Part shown: one piece after another, positions 53,625-62,599 of the stretch
How positions within the stretch are numbered: position 1 is the stretch's first letter
Layout: each line of letters starts with the position of its first letter
Source of the DNA: Segatella copri
GTDB lineage: Bacteria > Bacteroidota > Bacteroidia > Bacteroidales > Bacteroidaceae
Reading direction: 5' to 3'
Length of the DNA: 64,000 nt
NCBI RefSeq assembly: GCF_015074785.1
Contig: NZ_CP042464.1
Location: 1,488,001 to 1,552,000 of the forward strand
Notes under the pieces: model-generated
The model's database searches: none
Told to the model about the DNA's origin: nothing
What the model saw: the letters and a program-made list of their open reading frames with translations, nothing else
Program-made: the position numbers and the translations under genes

Positions 53625-54809
53625 ATGAAGAAACAGACTCAAGCTATTCATTTGGAATATGAGCGCCGCGATGCATACGACTCGCTGAGCGTGCCAGTAT
53701 ATAACACCCTTGCCTACGAATTCGACAATGCTGCCGTCATGGCTGAAGCATTCACCGACAAGATCAAGGCTCCAGATTATTCGCGCGTAGAGAACCCTAC
53801 GGTGACCAACCTGGAGCGCCGTGTGGCAGCCCTTACCGATGCTGCTCATGCCACCGCCTTCAACTCAGGAATGGCGGCCATCAGCAACACCCTCATGGCG
53901 CTGGCAGCACAAGGCAAAAATATTGTTACATCCAAGCATCTCTTCGGCAATACTTACGCCCTGCTCGTAGCCACTCTGCGCCGTTTTGGTGTAAAGGTGC
54001 GTTTGCGCGATTTGACCAATATCGAAGCCGTGCGCGAAGCCATTGATGATGACACCTGCTGCGTATTTCTCGAAATCCTGACCAATCCGCAGCTGGAGGT
54101 TGCCGATCTGAAAGCCATTTCGGAAGTGGCTCACGAAAAGAATGTTCCGCTGGTAGTGGATTCTACCGTGATTCCTTTCACACAGTTCTCGGCTAAGAGT
54201 CTGGGAGTAGATATTGAGGTGGTTTCCAGCTCTAAATATGTAAGCGGCGGTGCTACTTCGCTCGGCGGTCTGGTTATCGACTACGGTACTCCTTACAACG
54301 GCGATTTCGCCAAGCGTCTTTATGGAGAAATGCTCTTCAATTTCGGAGCCTATATGACCCCACAGGTAGCTTATATGCAAACCATCGGACTTGAAACGCT
54401 CGATGCTCGCTATCGTGTGCAGAGCAGCAATGCCCTGGAGCTTGCCAAGAAACTGCGCTCTCTGCCTCAGATAAAATATGTAAACTATGTTGGTCTGGAG
54501 GATAATCCTTATCACGAGTTGGCGCAGCGCCAGTTTGGAAAAACTGCGGGAGCCATGCTCTGCATCGACCTGGAGAGCAAGGAAGCCTGCTTCAGTTTTC
54601 TGAACAATCTGAAGCTCATCCATCGCGCTACCAACCTCTTCGACAACCGTTCGCTCGCCATCCATCCGGCAAGCACCATCTTCGGAGCATTCTCTGAGAG
54701 CATGCGCAAGTCGATGGACGTGAAAGACACCACAATCCGATTGAGCATCGGCTTGGAAGATGTGGATGATCTCTTCGAAGACATCAAGCAGGCGGTTGAT
54801 AGTTTATAA
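53625..54809 (+). CDS. Cys/Met metabolism PLP enzyme (gamma-synthase/gamma-lyase family)
   Basis: The 394-residue protein is of the Cys_Met_Meta_PP family: DYSRVENPTVTNLERRVAAL, NSGMAAI (phosphate site), VVDST (Asp179) and SSSKYVSGG with the PLP lysine Lys204. Candidates are O-acetylhomoserine sulfhydrylase, cystathionine gamma-synthase or a gamma-lyase; the sequence seen here does not decide. The next gene is a cystathionine beta-lyase-like MalY/PatB enzyme, so a joint role in methionine/homocysteine metabolism is likely. Confidence 0.85.
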   Translation: MKKQTQAIHLEYERRDAYDSLSVPVYNTLAYEFDNAAVMAEAFTDKIKAPDYSRVENPTVTNLERRVAALTDAAHATAFNSGMAAISNTLMALAAQGKNIVTSKHLFGNTYALLVATLRRFGVKVRLRDLTNIEAVREAIDDDTCCVFLEILTNPQLEVADLKAISEVAHEKNVPLVVDSTVIPFTQFSAKSLGVDIEVVSSSKYVSGGATSLGGLVIDYGTPYNGDFAKRLYGEMLFNFGAYMTPQVAYMQTIGLETLDARYRVQSSNALELAKKLRSLPQIKYVNYVGLEDNPYHELAQRQFGKTAGAMLCIDLESKEACFSFLNNLKLIHRATNLFDNRSLAIHPASTIFGAFSESMRKSMDVKDTTIRLSIGLEDVDDLFEDIKQAVDSL

Positions 54810-54817
54810 AGGACTAA

Positions 54818-54845
54818 TCATAAAGTTCAATGTTCAAAGTTCAAA
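54818..54845. repeat. TTCAAAG heptamers between the two PLP genes
   Basis: Four near-copies of GTTCAAAG/GTTCAATG lie immediately before the MalY-like start. They are the complement of the GAACTTT run at 47434-47464. Confidence 0.75.
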
Positions 54846-54850
54846 GTAAA

Positions 54851-56023
54851 ATGTACAATTTCGATAAAGTCATAGACCGTTCGGGCAGCGACGACCTGAA
54901 GCATGGCGCCCTGTTGCCTCGTTGGGGGCGAGATGATTTGCTGCCACTCTGGGTAGCTGATATGGATTTCGAGACCCCTTCTTTCATTACAGATGCCCTC
55001 AAGGCACGTCTGGAACACTCTCTTTTCGGCTACACGATGGAGCCGGAAGATTACCTACCTAGCATCATCGACTGGGTTCGCGACCACCACCAGTGGGATG
55101 TGAAGCGAGAGTGGATAAGATTCATTCCTGGTATTGTTAAAGGCATCGGACTCGTGGTGAATGTCTTCACCCAGCCTGACGAAAAAGTCATCATCCAGCC
55201 TCCCGTTTATCACCCATTCCGCCTCACCCCAGAGGGTAATGGCAGAGAGGTGGTCTTCAATCCGCTGAAGATGAGGGAAGACGGATATTACGAGATGGAT
55301 TTCGAAAACCTCGAGAAGGTTTGCGATGAGAAATGCAAGATTCTCATTCTCTGCAATCCCCATAATCCGGGCGGTATTACCTGGAGCAAGGAAACTCTGC
55401 AGCAGCTTGCCGACTTCTGCTATGAGCACCATCTGCTCGTTATCAGCGATGAGATTCACGCGGATATGGCGCTCTTCGGACACAAGCACATCCCGTTTGC
55501 TTCGGTTTCAGACAAGGCACGCAACATCAGCATCACCTTCCAGGCTCCTTCCAAGACCTTCAATATAGCTGGAATTGTGAGCAGCTACGCCATTATTCCA
55601 AACGAAGAAATTCGCAGGAAATTCTATCCTTGGCTGAGTGCCAACGAACTGGATGAGCCAACCCTCTTCGCTCCAATCGCCACCATCGCCGCTTTCCGCA
55701 AGGGTGAGGAATGGAGAAAGAAGATGCTTGCCTATATTGAGGACAATATCCGATTCGTAGAGGATTACTGCCGCGAGCATATTCCGGGCATTCGTCCGTT
55801 GCGTCCACAGGCTTCCTTCCTCGTATGGCTCAACTGCCGTGATCTGCATCTTTCTCACGATGCACTTCTCGACCTATTCATCGACAAGGCGCATCTGGCA
55901 TTGAATGATGGAGAGATGTTCGGTCCTGGCGGAGAAGGATTCATGCGATTGAATGTGGCTGCCCCAAGAAGTATTATCAAACAGGCTTTGCAGCAGCTGG
56001 AAGAGGCTGTGAGCCAACTCTAG
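54851..56023 (+). CDS. MalY/PatB-type aminotransferase, cystathionine beta-lyase
   Basis: The 390-residue protein starts MYNFDKVIDR at 54851; an in-frame ATG at 54830 lies within TTCAAAG heptamer repeats and is not used as start. It is a fold-type I PLP enzyme of the MalY/PatB group: PLWVADMDFETP, CNPHNPGG, SDEIHADM (Asp200) and APSKTFNIAG with Lys235. Such enzymes cleave cystathionine to homocysteine, pyruvate and ammonia. It is 41 bp downstream of the Cys/Met PLP gene and ends in a strong terminator. Confidence 0.88.
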   Translation: MYNFDKVIDRSGSDDLKHGALLPRWGRDDLLPLWVADMDFETPSFITDALKARLEHSLFGYTMEPEDYLPSIIDWVRDHHQWDVKREWIRFIPGIVKGIGLVVNVFTQPDEKVIIQPPVYHPFRLTPEGNGREVVFNPLKMREDGYYEMDFENLEKVCDEKCKILILCNPHNPGGITWSKETLQQLADFCYEHHLLVISDEIHADMALFGHKHIPFASVSDKARNISITFQAPSKTFNIAGIVSSYAIIPNEEIRRKFYPWLSANELDEPTLFAPIATIAAFRKGEEWRKKMLAYIEDNIRFVEDYCREHIPGIRPLRPQASFLVWLNCRDLHLSHDALLDLFIDKAHLALNDGEMFGPGGEGFMRLNVAAPRSIIKQALQQLEEAVSQL

Positions 56024-56037
56024 ATATTTTTAAAAAA

Positions 56038-56074
56038 AATAGCCGTAACTACTGCAAATATAGTTACGGCTATT
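56038..56074 (+). terminator. Terminator after the MalY-like gene
   Basis: AATAGCCGTAACTA (56038-56051) pairs with TAGTTACGGCTATT (56061-56074). A-rich and T-rich flanks suggest it works in both directions between convergent genes. Confidence 0.85.
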
Positions 56075-56098
56075 ATTATAATATGGTGAAAGAATGCT

Positions 56099-58285
56099 TT
56101 ATTCCCCCTCCATCAAATCATGAACCAGTTTGATTTCGTAATATTCAATACCAGCTCCCAAAGCTTCCTTTATTTCGCTAAAATGCTCCAATTCAGGATG
56201 AGCCTTCATGAAATCACGGATTTTCTTTTCATGGGCACTTGAAATCAGCGCCCGCAGTCCAATCTTTCCTTCTTTCACATAAGGAGTAAGATGACCAATA
56301 ATGGTACCTTTGGTATAACCCCGCTTAGCAGCAATCTGATCTACCGTCATTCCCTGCATATAGAAATCATAACTTACCTCCTTCGAAGCGACTTTCGGCA
56401 TCTTCGGTTCATTCGGTTTCTTCTGTCTCCTTGACTTTCTGCCCGAACCGCTATCTGATGAGGCATCTGCATCCAACAGCAAGAACTGCGCCTTCTTTTT
56501 CAGATAATCTGTTACCGTGAATTCTGCACTACATTCATACTTCAAAAGCCGTTCTTTTAATTTTACATCCTCTGAGAAAACAGAGAAGCGGTCTTCAAAC
56601 TGTTTCCTAGCCACCTTGTTGTCTGTATCAAGATTCGACTTTCTGATTAAATCACTCAGAATGCCGATTTTGTCAAGAAAATACATAGCTCCCTTATGAA
56701 TACGGTCTTGCAGCTCATCCTGTCTTACATCAGGATTTCGGGCAAGCATACCCGTATACTGCACACGGAATTTATCCGACACGGCTATCAGACTCTTCAA
56801 CACCACCTGCAGCTTCTGATACTCGCTTACCACGCGCGGATATTTACCATTAAAAAACTCTACCAGGCAACGCATCAGATGCTCATAGCTGGCTCTGATG
56901 GAATAAAAATCGAAGAGTTCGCTGATGCAATAAATGATGTATTGCAGCTCCAGACTGCTGATTTGCTCCTGACTAGGCGCAGCAAGCTGGCTGGTGAATG
57001 CATCCACCGTCTGACTGCTGATAATGGCTCCGCGAGAAAGCGGTTCGCTGAGCACCATACCCTCCAAAGTCTTGCAGCGGCTCAGCGCCACATAGGTCTG
57101 ACCATGGGTAAAAGAATGAGAAGCATCGATGATGGCATGTTCGAAAGTAAGTCCCTGACTCTTGTGGATAGTTATTGCCCACGCCAGACGCAGAGGATAC
57201 TGCATGAATTTTCCTTCCACCGTCTCCTCTATCTCCTTGGTTTTCTCGTTCAGCGTATATTTCGCATTGGTCCACTCCATTTTCTCCAGGTCAAACTCCT
57301 CGTCCGAATCCTTACTGCGAACGGTAATCTTGCTGCCGTCTTCATCGGTCCTAACCCCTATTACCTCGCCTATCATACCATTATAAAAACGGTGCTGCGG
57401 GTCGTTCTTGATGAACATCACCTGTGCTCCCGGCTTCAATGTGAGCTTGAAATCGGCCGGATAAGATGTTTCAGGGAAATCGCCCTCTATATCTGCTGTA
57501 AAAGAAAATGACTGCGCAGGCAAGGCAGCAAGCTGCTGTTCGTTGATATACTGGGCAGGTGCATTATGGGTGGTAAGCCGGATATAATTGCCCTCCTTAG
57601 GTGGTACAAAATTTGGAATATAGCGCTGGTTCAGAGCCTGCAGCGTAGCTTCAGAAGCCTTGTTCTCCCTAATCTGGTTGAGCAGCGAGATAAACTGTTC
57701 ATCCTGCTGCCTGTACACCTTTTTAAGTTCGATGGTGAGATAACCCACCTGCTTCAGAGCGTTGCTGCTGAAGAAGAAAGGAGTATCATAATGCTGCCCT
57801 AAAAGATGCTCTTCCTGTGGCGTAACCACGGGTGCCAGCTGCTGCAAATCGCCTATCATCAGGAGCTGCACACCACCGAAAGGCAAATCGTGGCGCTTGC
57901 GATACTGGCGAAGCACAGAATCTACAGCATCGAGCAGATCGCTGCGCACCATACTGATTTCGTCGATAACGAGCAGGTCGATACTGCGGATGATATTGCG
58001 CTTGAGCTTGCTGAACTGATAGCGTTTCTGTTCGCCGCTGCCAAAGGTCGTGCCCGGCACGTATGGCGAGAAGGGAAGCTGGAAGAACGAATGGATGGTC
58101 ATTCCTCCGGCGTTGATGGCTGCAATGCCCGTAGGAGCAAGCACAATCATTCGTTTTGGCGACTGTTCTTTCAATCGCTTGAGAAAGGTCGTCTTACCTG
58201 TGCCCGCCTTTCCGGTAAGGAAGAGGTTGGCACTTGTCTTTTCTATGATATTCCATGCCAGGATGGATTCTTCGTTCATTTCCAT
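56099..58285 (-). CDS. Pif1-like SF1B helicase with C-terminal HTH
   Basis: The 728-residue protein has Walker A GKAGTGKT at 25-32, APTGIAAINAGGMTIHSFF, Walker B LLVIDEISM and later motifs QGLTFEHAIID and TYVALSRC, all typical of Pif1/RecD-like 5'-3' helicases. Bacteroidota Pif1 enzymes unwind G-quadruplexes and forked DNA. Residues about 640-728 form a helix-turn-helix region (MTVDQIAAKRGYTKGTIIGHLTPYV) like that of RQC/HTH_40 domains, preceded by a basic linker. It is convergent with the MalY-like gene. Confidence 0.9.
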   Translation of the reverse strand: MEMNEESILAWNIIEKTSANLFLTGKAGTGKTTFLKRLKEQSPKRMIVLAPTGIAAINAGGMTIHSFFQLPFSPYVPGTTFGSGEQKRYQFSKLKRNIIRSIDLLVIDEISMVRSDLLDAVDSVLRQYRKRHDLPFGGVQLLMIGDLQQLAPVVTPQEEHLLGQHYDTPFFFSSNALKQVGYLTIELKKVYRQQDEQFISLLNQIRENKASEATLQALNQRYIPNFVPPKEGNYIRLTTHNAPAQYINEQQLAALPAQSFSFTADIEGDFPETSYPADFKLTLKPGAQVMFIKNDPQHRFYNGMIGEVIGVRTDEDGSKITVRSKDSDEEFDLEKMEWTNAKYTLNEKTKEIEETVEGKFMQYPLRLAWAITIHKSQGLTFEHAIIDASHSFTHGQTYVALSRCKTLEGMVLSEPLSRGAIISSQTVDAFTSQLAAPSQEQISSLELQYIIYCISELFDFYSIRASYEHLMRCLVEFFNGKYPRVVSEYQKLQVVLKSLIAVSDKFRVQYTGMLARNPDVRQDELQDRIHKGAMYFLDKIGILSDLIRKSNLDTDNKVARKQFEDRFSVFSEDVKLKERLLKYECSAEFTVTDYLKKKAQFLLLDADASSDSGSGRKSRRQKKPNEPKMPKVASKEVSYDFYMQGMTVDQIAAKRGYTKGTIIGHLTPYVKEGKIGLRALISSAHEKKIRDFMKAHPELEHFSEIKEALGAGIEYYEIKLVHDLMEGE

Positions 58286-58343
58286 ACAGCTTCGTTTTAT
58301 ACCAGTTTTTATACCAGAACTAGATTTCTTCTTATATTCAGAT

Positions 58344-58865
58344 CTAGATTTCTTCCGTGATTTCGCTCATCTCCTTACGCTTTTTCTCAGCGCGTGGACA
58401 GTCTTCGGCAATATGACCTACAGGGATGACGACCACCGCCTCATAGCCCTCACGCGGAAAGAACTGCTGCATCTTCGCCGTATCGTAATTGCAGACCCAG
58501 CAGGTACCCAGTCCCTTTTCGGTGGCAGCCAGACAGAGATGCTCTGCCGCTATCGCCACATCAATATCGCCATGCGGTTTCTCATCATATCTGCGCACCC
58601 AGTTCTCATTCACGTTTTTCATACCTATAATATACATAGGAGCCGTCTTGAACCATTCGCGGTCGTAGCAATCCTGCAGTTTCTTCTTCGCCTTTTCTGA
58701 GCGCACAATGAGCCAGCGCCAAGGCTGCCTGTTCACTGCTGATGGTGCCAGTCGCACACACTCCATGATATAGTCCAGTTCCTCCTGGCTAACTGCCTCT
58801 GGAGTAAACTTGCGAGCCGAAAAACGCTCCTGGCTCAATGCCAACATGTTATTCTTATCATTCAT
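58344..58865 (-). CDS. Nitroreductase family protein
   Basis: The 173-residue protein has RFSARKF near the N-terminus for FMN phosphate binding, APSAVNRQPWRWLIV and EKGLGTCWVCNYD, all conserved in NfsB-like FMN-dependent nitroreductases. It is near the short end of the family. It may reduce nitro compounds or flavins with NAD(P)H; the substrate is unknown. It lies 58 bp upstream of the Pif1-like gene on the same strand. Confidence 0.88.
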   Translation of the reverse strand: MNDKNNMLALSQERFSARKFTPEAVSQEELDYIMECVRLAPSAVNRQPWRWLIVRSEKAKKKLQDCYDREWFKTAPMYIIGMKNVNENWVRRYDEKPHGDIDVAIAAEHLCLAATEKGLGTCWVCNYDTAKMQQFFPREGYEAVVVIPVGHIAEDCPRAEKKRKEMSEITEEI

Positions 58866-58977
58866 ATCGTTCAGTTTTATGATGTTTCAATACCAGCTTA
58901 TGACCACAAAGGTAAGAATAAATTACGAAACGACAAAAAACTTGAATGAAAAACTATCTTTTTCGGATTATTTTTTG

Positions 58978-59008
58978 TATTTTTGCACATCATACCAGGA
59001 TTTCTGGT
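58978..59008 (+). promoter_or_regulatory. umuC promoter with palindromic operator
   Basis: TATTTTTG (58978-58985) is the -7 box, without a clear -33. A palindrome ACCAG-GATTT-CTGGT (58994-59008) begins a few bases after the expected start of transcription, a position suited to a repressor such as a LexA-type protein. Its identity as an SOS operator is inferred from the gene it precedes. Confidence 0.55.
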
Positions 59009-59035
59009 GATAACAAGAGGTGTTAATGATAAGAT

Positions 59036-60421
59036 ATGATAGGACTGGCAGACTGCAACAACTTCTACTGTTCGTGCGAGCGAGTGTTTCGCCCCGACCT
59101 GACAGGAAAGCCCGTGGTTGTATTGAGCAACAATGACGGGTGCGTCATCGCACGCTCTGAAGAAGCCAAGGCATTGGGCTATAAGATGGGCGACCCGTTC
59201 TATCAGGTGAAGGAAAAACTGGAGGCTGAAGGAGTGGCTATCTTCTCCAGCAACTATACGCTCTACGGTTCGCTCTCCAACCGCGTGATGTCGATGCTAT
59301 CCCATTATTCCCCACGCATCGACCAATACTCTATTGATGAGAGTTTCTTCGAGGCAGACGAATCAATTGCGAAAGTTTTCTTTCGGGAGCATGCGGAAGA
59401 CCATCCTACTTTGTTCAATAAAATGACAATAGACGAGCCATCAGAAAAGCCCGATAGCCTGCTCCATCGCTATGGCTCCAAAATATCGGCAGATGTACTT
59501 CGGGCTGTTGGAATCCCGATATCCGTAGGCATTGCAGAAACGAAGACATTGGCGAAAATCGGCTCTAAATTCGCCAAGAAATACAAGGGCTTCCAAGGCT
59601 GCTGCCTCATCGACACGGATGAACGGAGACACAAGGCGCTGTCTCTCTTCCCCATAGAAGATATATGGGGAATAGGCAGACAGATAGCCCGAAAGCTCGA
59701 TTATATGGGCATCAGGACCGCCGCTCAGTTTGCCGACAAGAAAGAAAGTTGGGTCCGCAGCCATTTCAATATCACCACCCTAAGAACATGGAAAGAACTG
59801 AATGGCGAAAGCTGCATCAGCATCGAGGAATTGCCACAGAAGAAGAGCATCTGCACCAGCAGGAGTTTTGCCAACGAGGGCATTACCGACAAAAATGTGA
59901 TAGAAGAAGCCGTGGCTAATTTCGCTGTACGTTGTACAGAAAAATTAAGGAGACAAGGTAGCGTATGTCAGGGCATCACAGTGTTCGCATGGACTTCCCG
60001 TTTTAACGAGCATGTGCCTGAATACACCATCCACGATTCCCTTACCCTGCCCATCGCCACTAATGCACAGGAAGAAATAGTAGGTGCTGCCCTCAGCATT
60101 CTCCGGGCTAAATACCCGAAACCGATGGCAGACAGCAGGCCCGATCGCCCCGACATGTCGTGTCACTTCAAGAAAGCTGGCGTTATCCTGTGGCAAATCT
60201 CACCCGACCATCCTCGCCAGCAAGACCTCTTCGACCCCATCGACCGAAGCAAGCAAAAAAAGCTGATGGAGGCTATCGACGCCATCAACCGGAAGAATGG
60301 TTATGGCACCATACGCCAGGCCATACAAGGAACAGACTGCCGATTCGACCTGAAACGCGAGTACATGTCGAAGCAGTTTACCACGAACATCCATGATATT
60401 CTGAAAGTAAATACTCAATGA
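59036..60421 (+). CDS. umuC: Y-family DNA polymerase UmuC, with an unusual insert
   Basis: The 461-residue protein has [31 protein letters not shown] with the catalytic DE pair, and [18 protein letters not shown], all of Y-family UmuC. Between the active site and the GIPISVGIA strand, there are about 26 more residues ([20 protein letters not shown], part of the insert) than in common UmuC proteins. The C-terminus has the little-finger and UmuC-specific domains. With UmuD it makes DNA polymerase V for translesion synthesis. umuC comes first here, followed by umuD after 74 bp. Confidence 0.92.
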   Translation: MIGLADCNNFYCSCERVFRPDLTGKPVVVLSNNDGCVIARSEEAKALGYKMGDPFYQVKEKLEAEGVAIFSSNYTLYGSLSNRVMSMLSHYSPRIDQYSIDESFFEADESIAKVFFREHAEDHPTLFNKMTIDEPSEKPDSLLHRYGSKISADVLRAVGIPISVGIAETKTLAKIGSKFAKKYKGFQGCCLIDTDERRHKALSLFPIEDIWGIGRQIARKLDYMGIRTAAQFADKKESWVRSHFNITTLRTWKELNGESCISIEELPQKKSICTSRSFANEGITDKNVIEEAVANFAVRCTEKLRRQGSVCQGITVFAWTSRFNEHVPEYTIHDSLTLPIATNAQEEIVGAALSILRAKYPKPMADSRPDRPDMSCHFKKAGVILWQISPDHPRQQDLFDPIDRSKQKKLMEAIDAINRKNGYGTIRQAIQGTDCRFDLKREYMSKQFTTNIHDILKVNTQ

Positions 60422-60495
60422 GAGGCAGAATAAGCCCATTCTAAAACAGAATAAGCCCATTTTAAAAATGAGCTCCATAAATTAAGAAATACAAG

Positions 60496-60954
60496 ATGAA
60501 TAAGAATAACGATAACAAGATAAAACTGACATTTCACCCTGCGGAATTCGGAGCCAAGACGCCTATTCCGCTGGCAGAGCAAAGCGTAAAAGCAGGCTTC
60601 CCTTCGCCGGCACAAGACTATATGGAGGGAGAGATAGACCTCAACGATATTCTGGTTCGCCATCGTGAGGCCACCTTCTACGTGCGCATATCTGGCGACA
60701 GCATGCAGGATGCAGGCATTCTGGACGGTGATCTCGCTGTAGTTGACCGGCAGATAGAACCCTCAAACGGCAATTTCGTCATCGCCTTCGTAGATGGCGA
60801 ATTCACCATCAAGCAGTTCAAGATGGATGAGAGCGGCACCTTCGGCTGGCTCATTCCATGGAACAAGAACTTCTCTCCTATCCGGGTAGATGAAACCAAC
60901 CGATTCATGATTTGGGGCGTGGTTACCTATGTGATTCATCAAATTGCAGAATAA
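60496..60954 (+). CDS. umuD: UmuD, LexA-like S24 peptidase
   Basis: The 152-residue protein has the self-cleavage site KAGFPSPAQDY (between Ala33 and Gly34), catalytic Ser69 in SGDSMQDAGI and Lys106 in GEFTIKQF. RecA-stimulated self-cleavage gives UmuD', the subunit active with UmuC. The order umuC-umuD is the reverse of the enterobacterial operon. The gap contains a duplicated ACAGAATAAGCCCATT word. Confidence 0.92.
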   Translation: MNKNNDNKIKLTFHPAEFGAKTPIPLAEQSVKAGFPSPAQDYMEGEIDLNDILVRHREATFYVRISGDSMQDAGILDGDLAVVDRQIEPSNGNFVIAFVDGEFTIKQFKMDESGTFGWLIPWNKNFSPIRVDETNRFMIWGVVTYVIHQIAE

Positions 60955-60979
60955 TTCATCTTTTTCTACTCATCTTCCT

Positions 60980-61009
60980 TTGCCACATCATCAAAAAGTT
61001 GTACCTTTG
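60980..61009 (+). promoter_or_regulatory. Promoter of ndh
   Basis: TTG (60980-60982) and TACCTTTG (61002-61009) are spaced 19 bp apart. The ~90-nt leader that follows carries GAATTTTCAGCAA twice (61015-61027 and 61057-61069). Confidence 0.75.
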
Positions 61010-61104
61010 CAGTCGAATTTTCAGCAAGAACCAGGCATTACGCCTTATAGAGAACAGAATTTTCAGCAAATATATGTAATTAATATGTAAAAACAGCAGT
61101 AGTT

Positions 61105-62478
61105 ATGAGCATTAATATCAAGAGAAATCAGTTGAAGAGAGTAGTTATCGTAGGTGGCGGACTCGGTGGTCTTCGTTTGGCAGAAGACCTCTGCAATTCA
61201 AACCTGCAGGTGGTGTTGATCGATAAGAACAATTTCCATCAGTTCCCTCCGCTTATCTATCAGATAGCTTCGGCAGGTATCGACCCAAGTTCCATCTCCT
61301 TCCCTTTCCGCCAGATTTTCCGCAAGCGCAAGAACTTCTACTTCCGCATGGCAGAAGCGAGAGCCGTATTCCCAGACAAGAAGATTCTGCAGACTTCCAT
61401 CGGTAAGATTGAGTACGATTACCTGGTGTTCGCAGCAGGAACCACTACCAATTTCTATGGCAATGCCAACATCGAGAAGTGGGCGATTCCGATGAAGACC
61501 GTTTCAGAGGCAATGGGATTGCGCAACGCTGTGCTGAGTAACCTGGAGCGTGCATTGACCTGTGCCACAGAAGAGGAGCGCCAGGAACTCCTGAACGTGG
61601 TCATTGTGGGCGGTGGTGCCACAGGTGTGGAGATTGCCGGAGCCCTCTCAGAAATGAAGCGCTACGTGATTCCTTATGATTATCCTGATATGGACTCATC
61701 TCTGATGCACATCTATCTCCTGGAAGCTGGCGACAGACTGCTCGCCGGAATGTCACAGGACTCTTCTAAGAAAGCATACGAATTCCTTACCAGTATGGGT
61801 GTGGATGTACAGTTTGGCAAAATGGTAACCGACTACAAGGACCACAAGGTTCTGATGAAGGATGGTCAGGAGATTCCTACCCGCACCTTCCTCTGGGTAT
61901 CCGGTGTAAAGGCACAGCCTATCACAGGTATCGATGGCGACCATCTGGGCCGTGGTTTCCGAATCGTAGTAGATGAATTCAACCGCATCCCTGGCATGGA
62001 CGGTCTCTTCGCTATCGGCGACCAGTGTATCCAGACCACAGACCCAGTTTATCCTGGCGGTCATCCACAGTTGGCGCAGGTAGCCATTCAGCAGGCAGCA
62101 CTCCTGGCTAAGAATATCCAGAAGATTGCCGAGGGAGCCACTGATTCCCAGCTCAAGCCTTTCCGCTACAAGAACCTGGGTTCTATGGCTACCATCGGAA
62201 GAAACAAGGCAGTGGTAGAACTTGGCAAGTTCCACAGCCAGGGCTTCTTTGCCTGGGTATTGTGGCTGGTAGTTCACCTCCGTTCTATCCTTGGCGTAAA
62301 GAACAAGATGATGGTAATGCTCAACTGGCTCTGGAAGTACGTAAGCTATAACGATTCTATCCGAATGATTACCTACGCCACCAAGCCTAAGGAGGTGCGC
62401 GATCGATTGAAGCGTGAACAGACCACTCATCTCGGCACCGACTTGCTGGAGAATGAAGAAGAGGAAGAGGAAGCTTAG
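61105..62478 (+). CDS. ndh: Type II NADH dehydrogenase
   Basis: The 457-residue protein has two dinucleotide folds, VVIVGGGLGGLRLAE (FAD) near residue 13 and VVIVGGGATGVEIAGAL (NADH) near residue 168, and FAIGDQC for the second FAD contact. The C-terminal part (about 375-425) has hydrophobic and amphipathic helices for membrane attachment and then a run of glutamates. It oxidises NADH and reduces a quinone without pumping protons. It is monocistronic, ending in a strong hairpin. Confidence 0.92.
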   Translation: MSINIKRNQLKRVVIVGGGLGGLRLAEDLCNSNLQVVLIDKNNFHQFPPLIYQIASAGIDPSSISFPFRQIFRKRKNFYFRMAEARAVFPDKKILQTSIGKIEYDYLVFAAGTTTNFYGNANIEKWAIPMKTVSEAMGLRNAVLSNLERALTCATEEERQELLNVVIVGGGATGVEIAGALSEMKRYVIPYDYPDMDSSLMHIYLLEAGDRLLAGMSQDSSKKAYEFLTSMGVDVQFGKMVTDYKDHKVLMKDGQEIPTRTFLWVSGVKAQPITGIDGDHLGRGFRIVVDEFNRIPGMDGLFAIGDQCIQTTDPVYPGGHPQLAQVAIQQAALLAKNIQKIAEGATDSQLKPFRYKNLGSMATIGRNKAVVELGKFHSQGFFAWVLWLVVHLRSILGVKNKMMVMLNWLWKYVSYNDSIRMITYATKPKEVRDRLKREQTTHLGTDLLENEEEEEEA

Positions 62479-62523
62479 GATAAGGAGACAGATTAAGTTT
62501 AAATGCTTAAGATAACGAGATAG

Positions 62524-62571
62524 GAAACGGGTGTATCATTCAATAATATAGATGATACACCCGTTTCTTTT
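62524..62571 (+). terminator. Bidirectional terminator between ndh and the LacI-type gene
   Basis: A perfect 16-bp stem (62524-62539 with 62552-62567) and a 12-base loop are followed by TTTT on the plus strand. It lies between convergent genes and could end both. Confidence 0.9.
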
Positions 62572-62599
62572 ATGCAGATTCCAGAAGTCGATACCTTTA

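Noticed and set aside
54830..54850. Earlier ATG for the MalY-like gene
   Set aside because: The extra residues are encoded by intergenic heptamer repeats.
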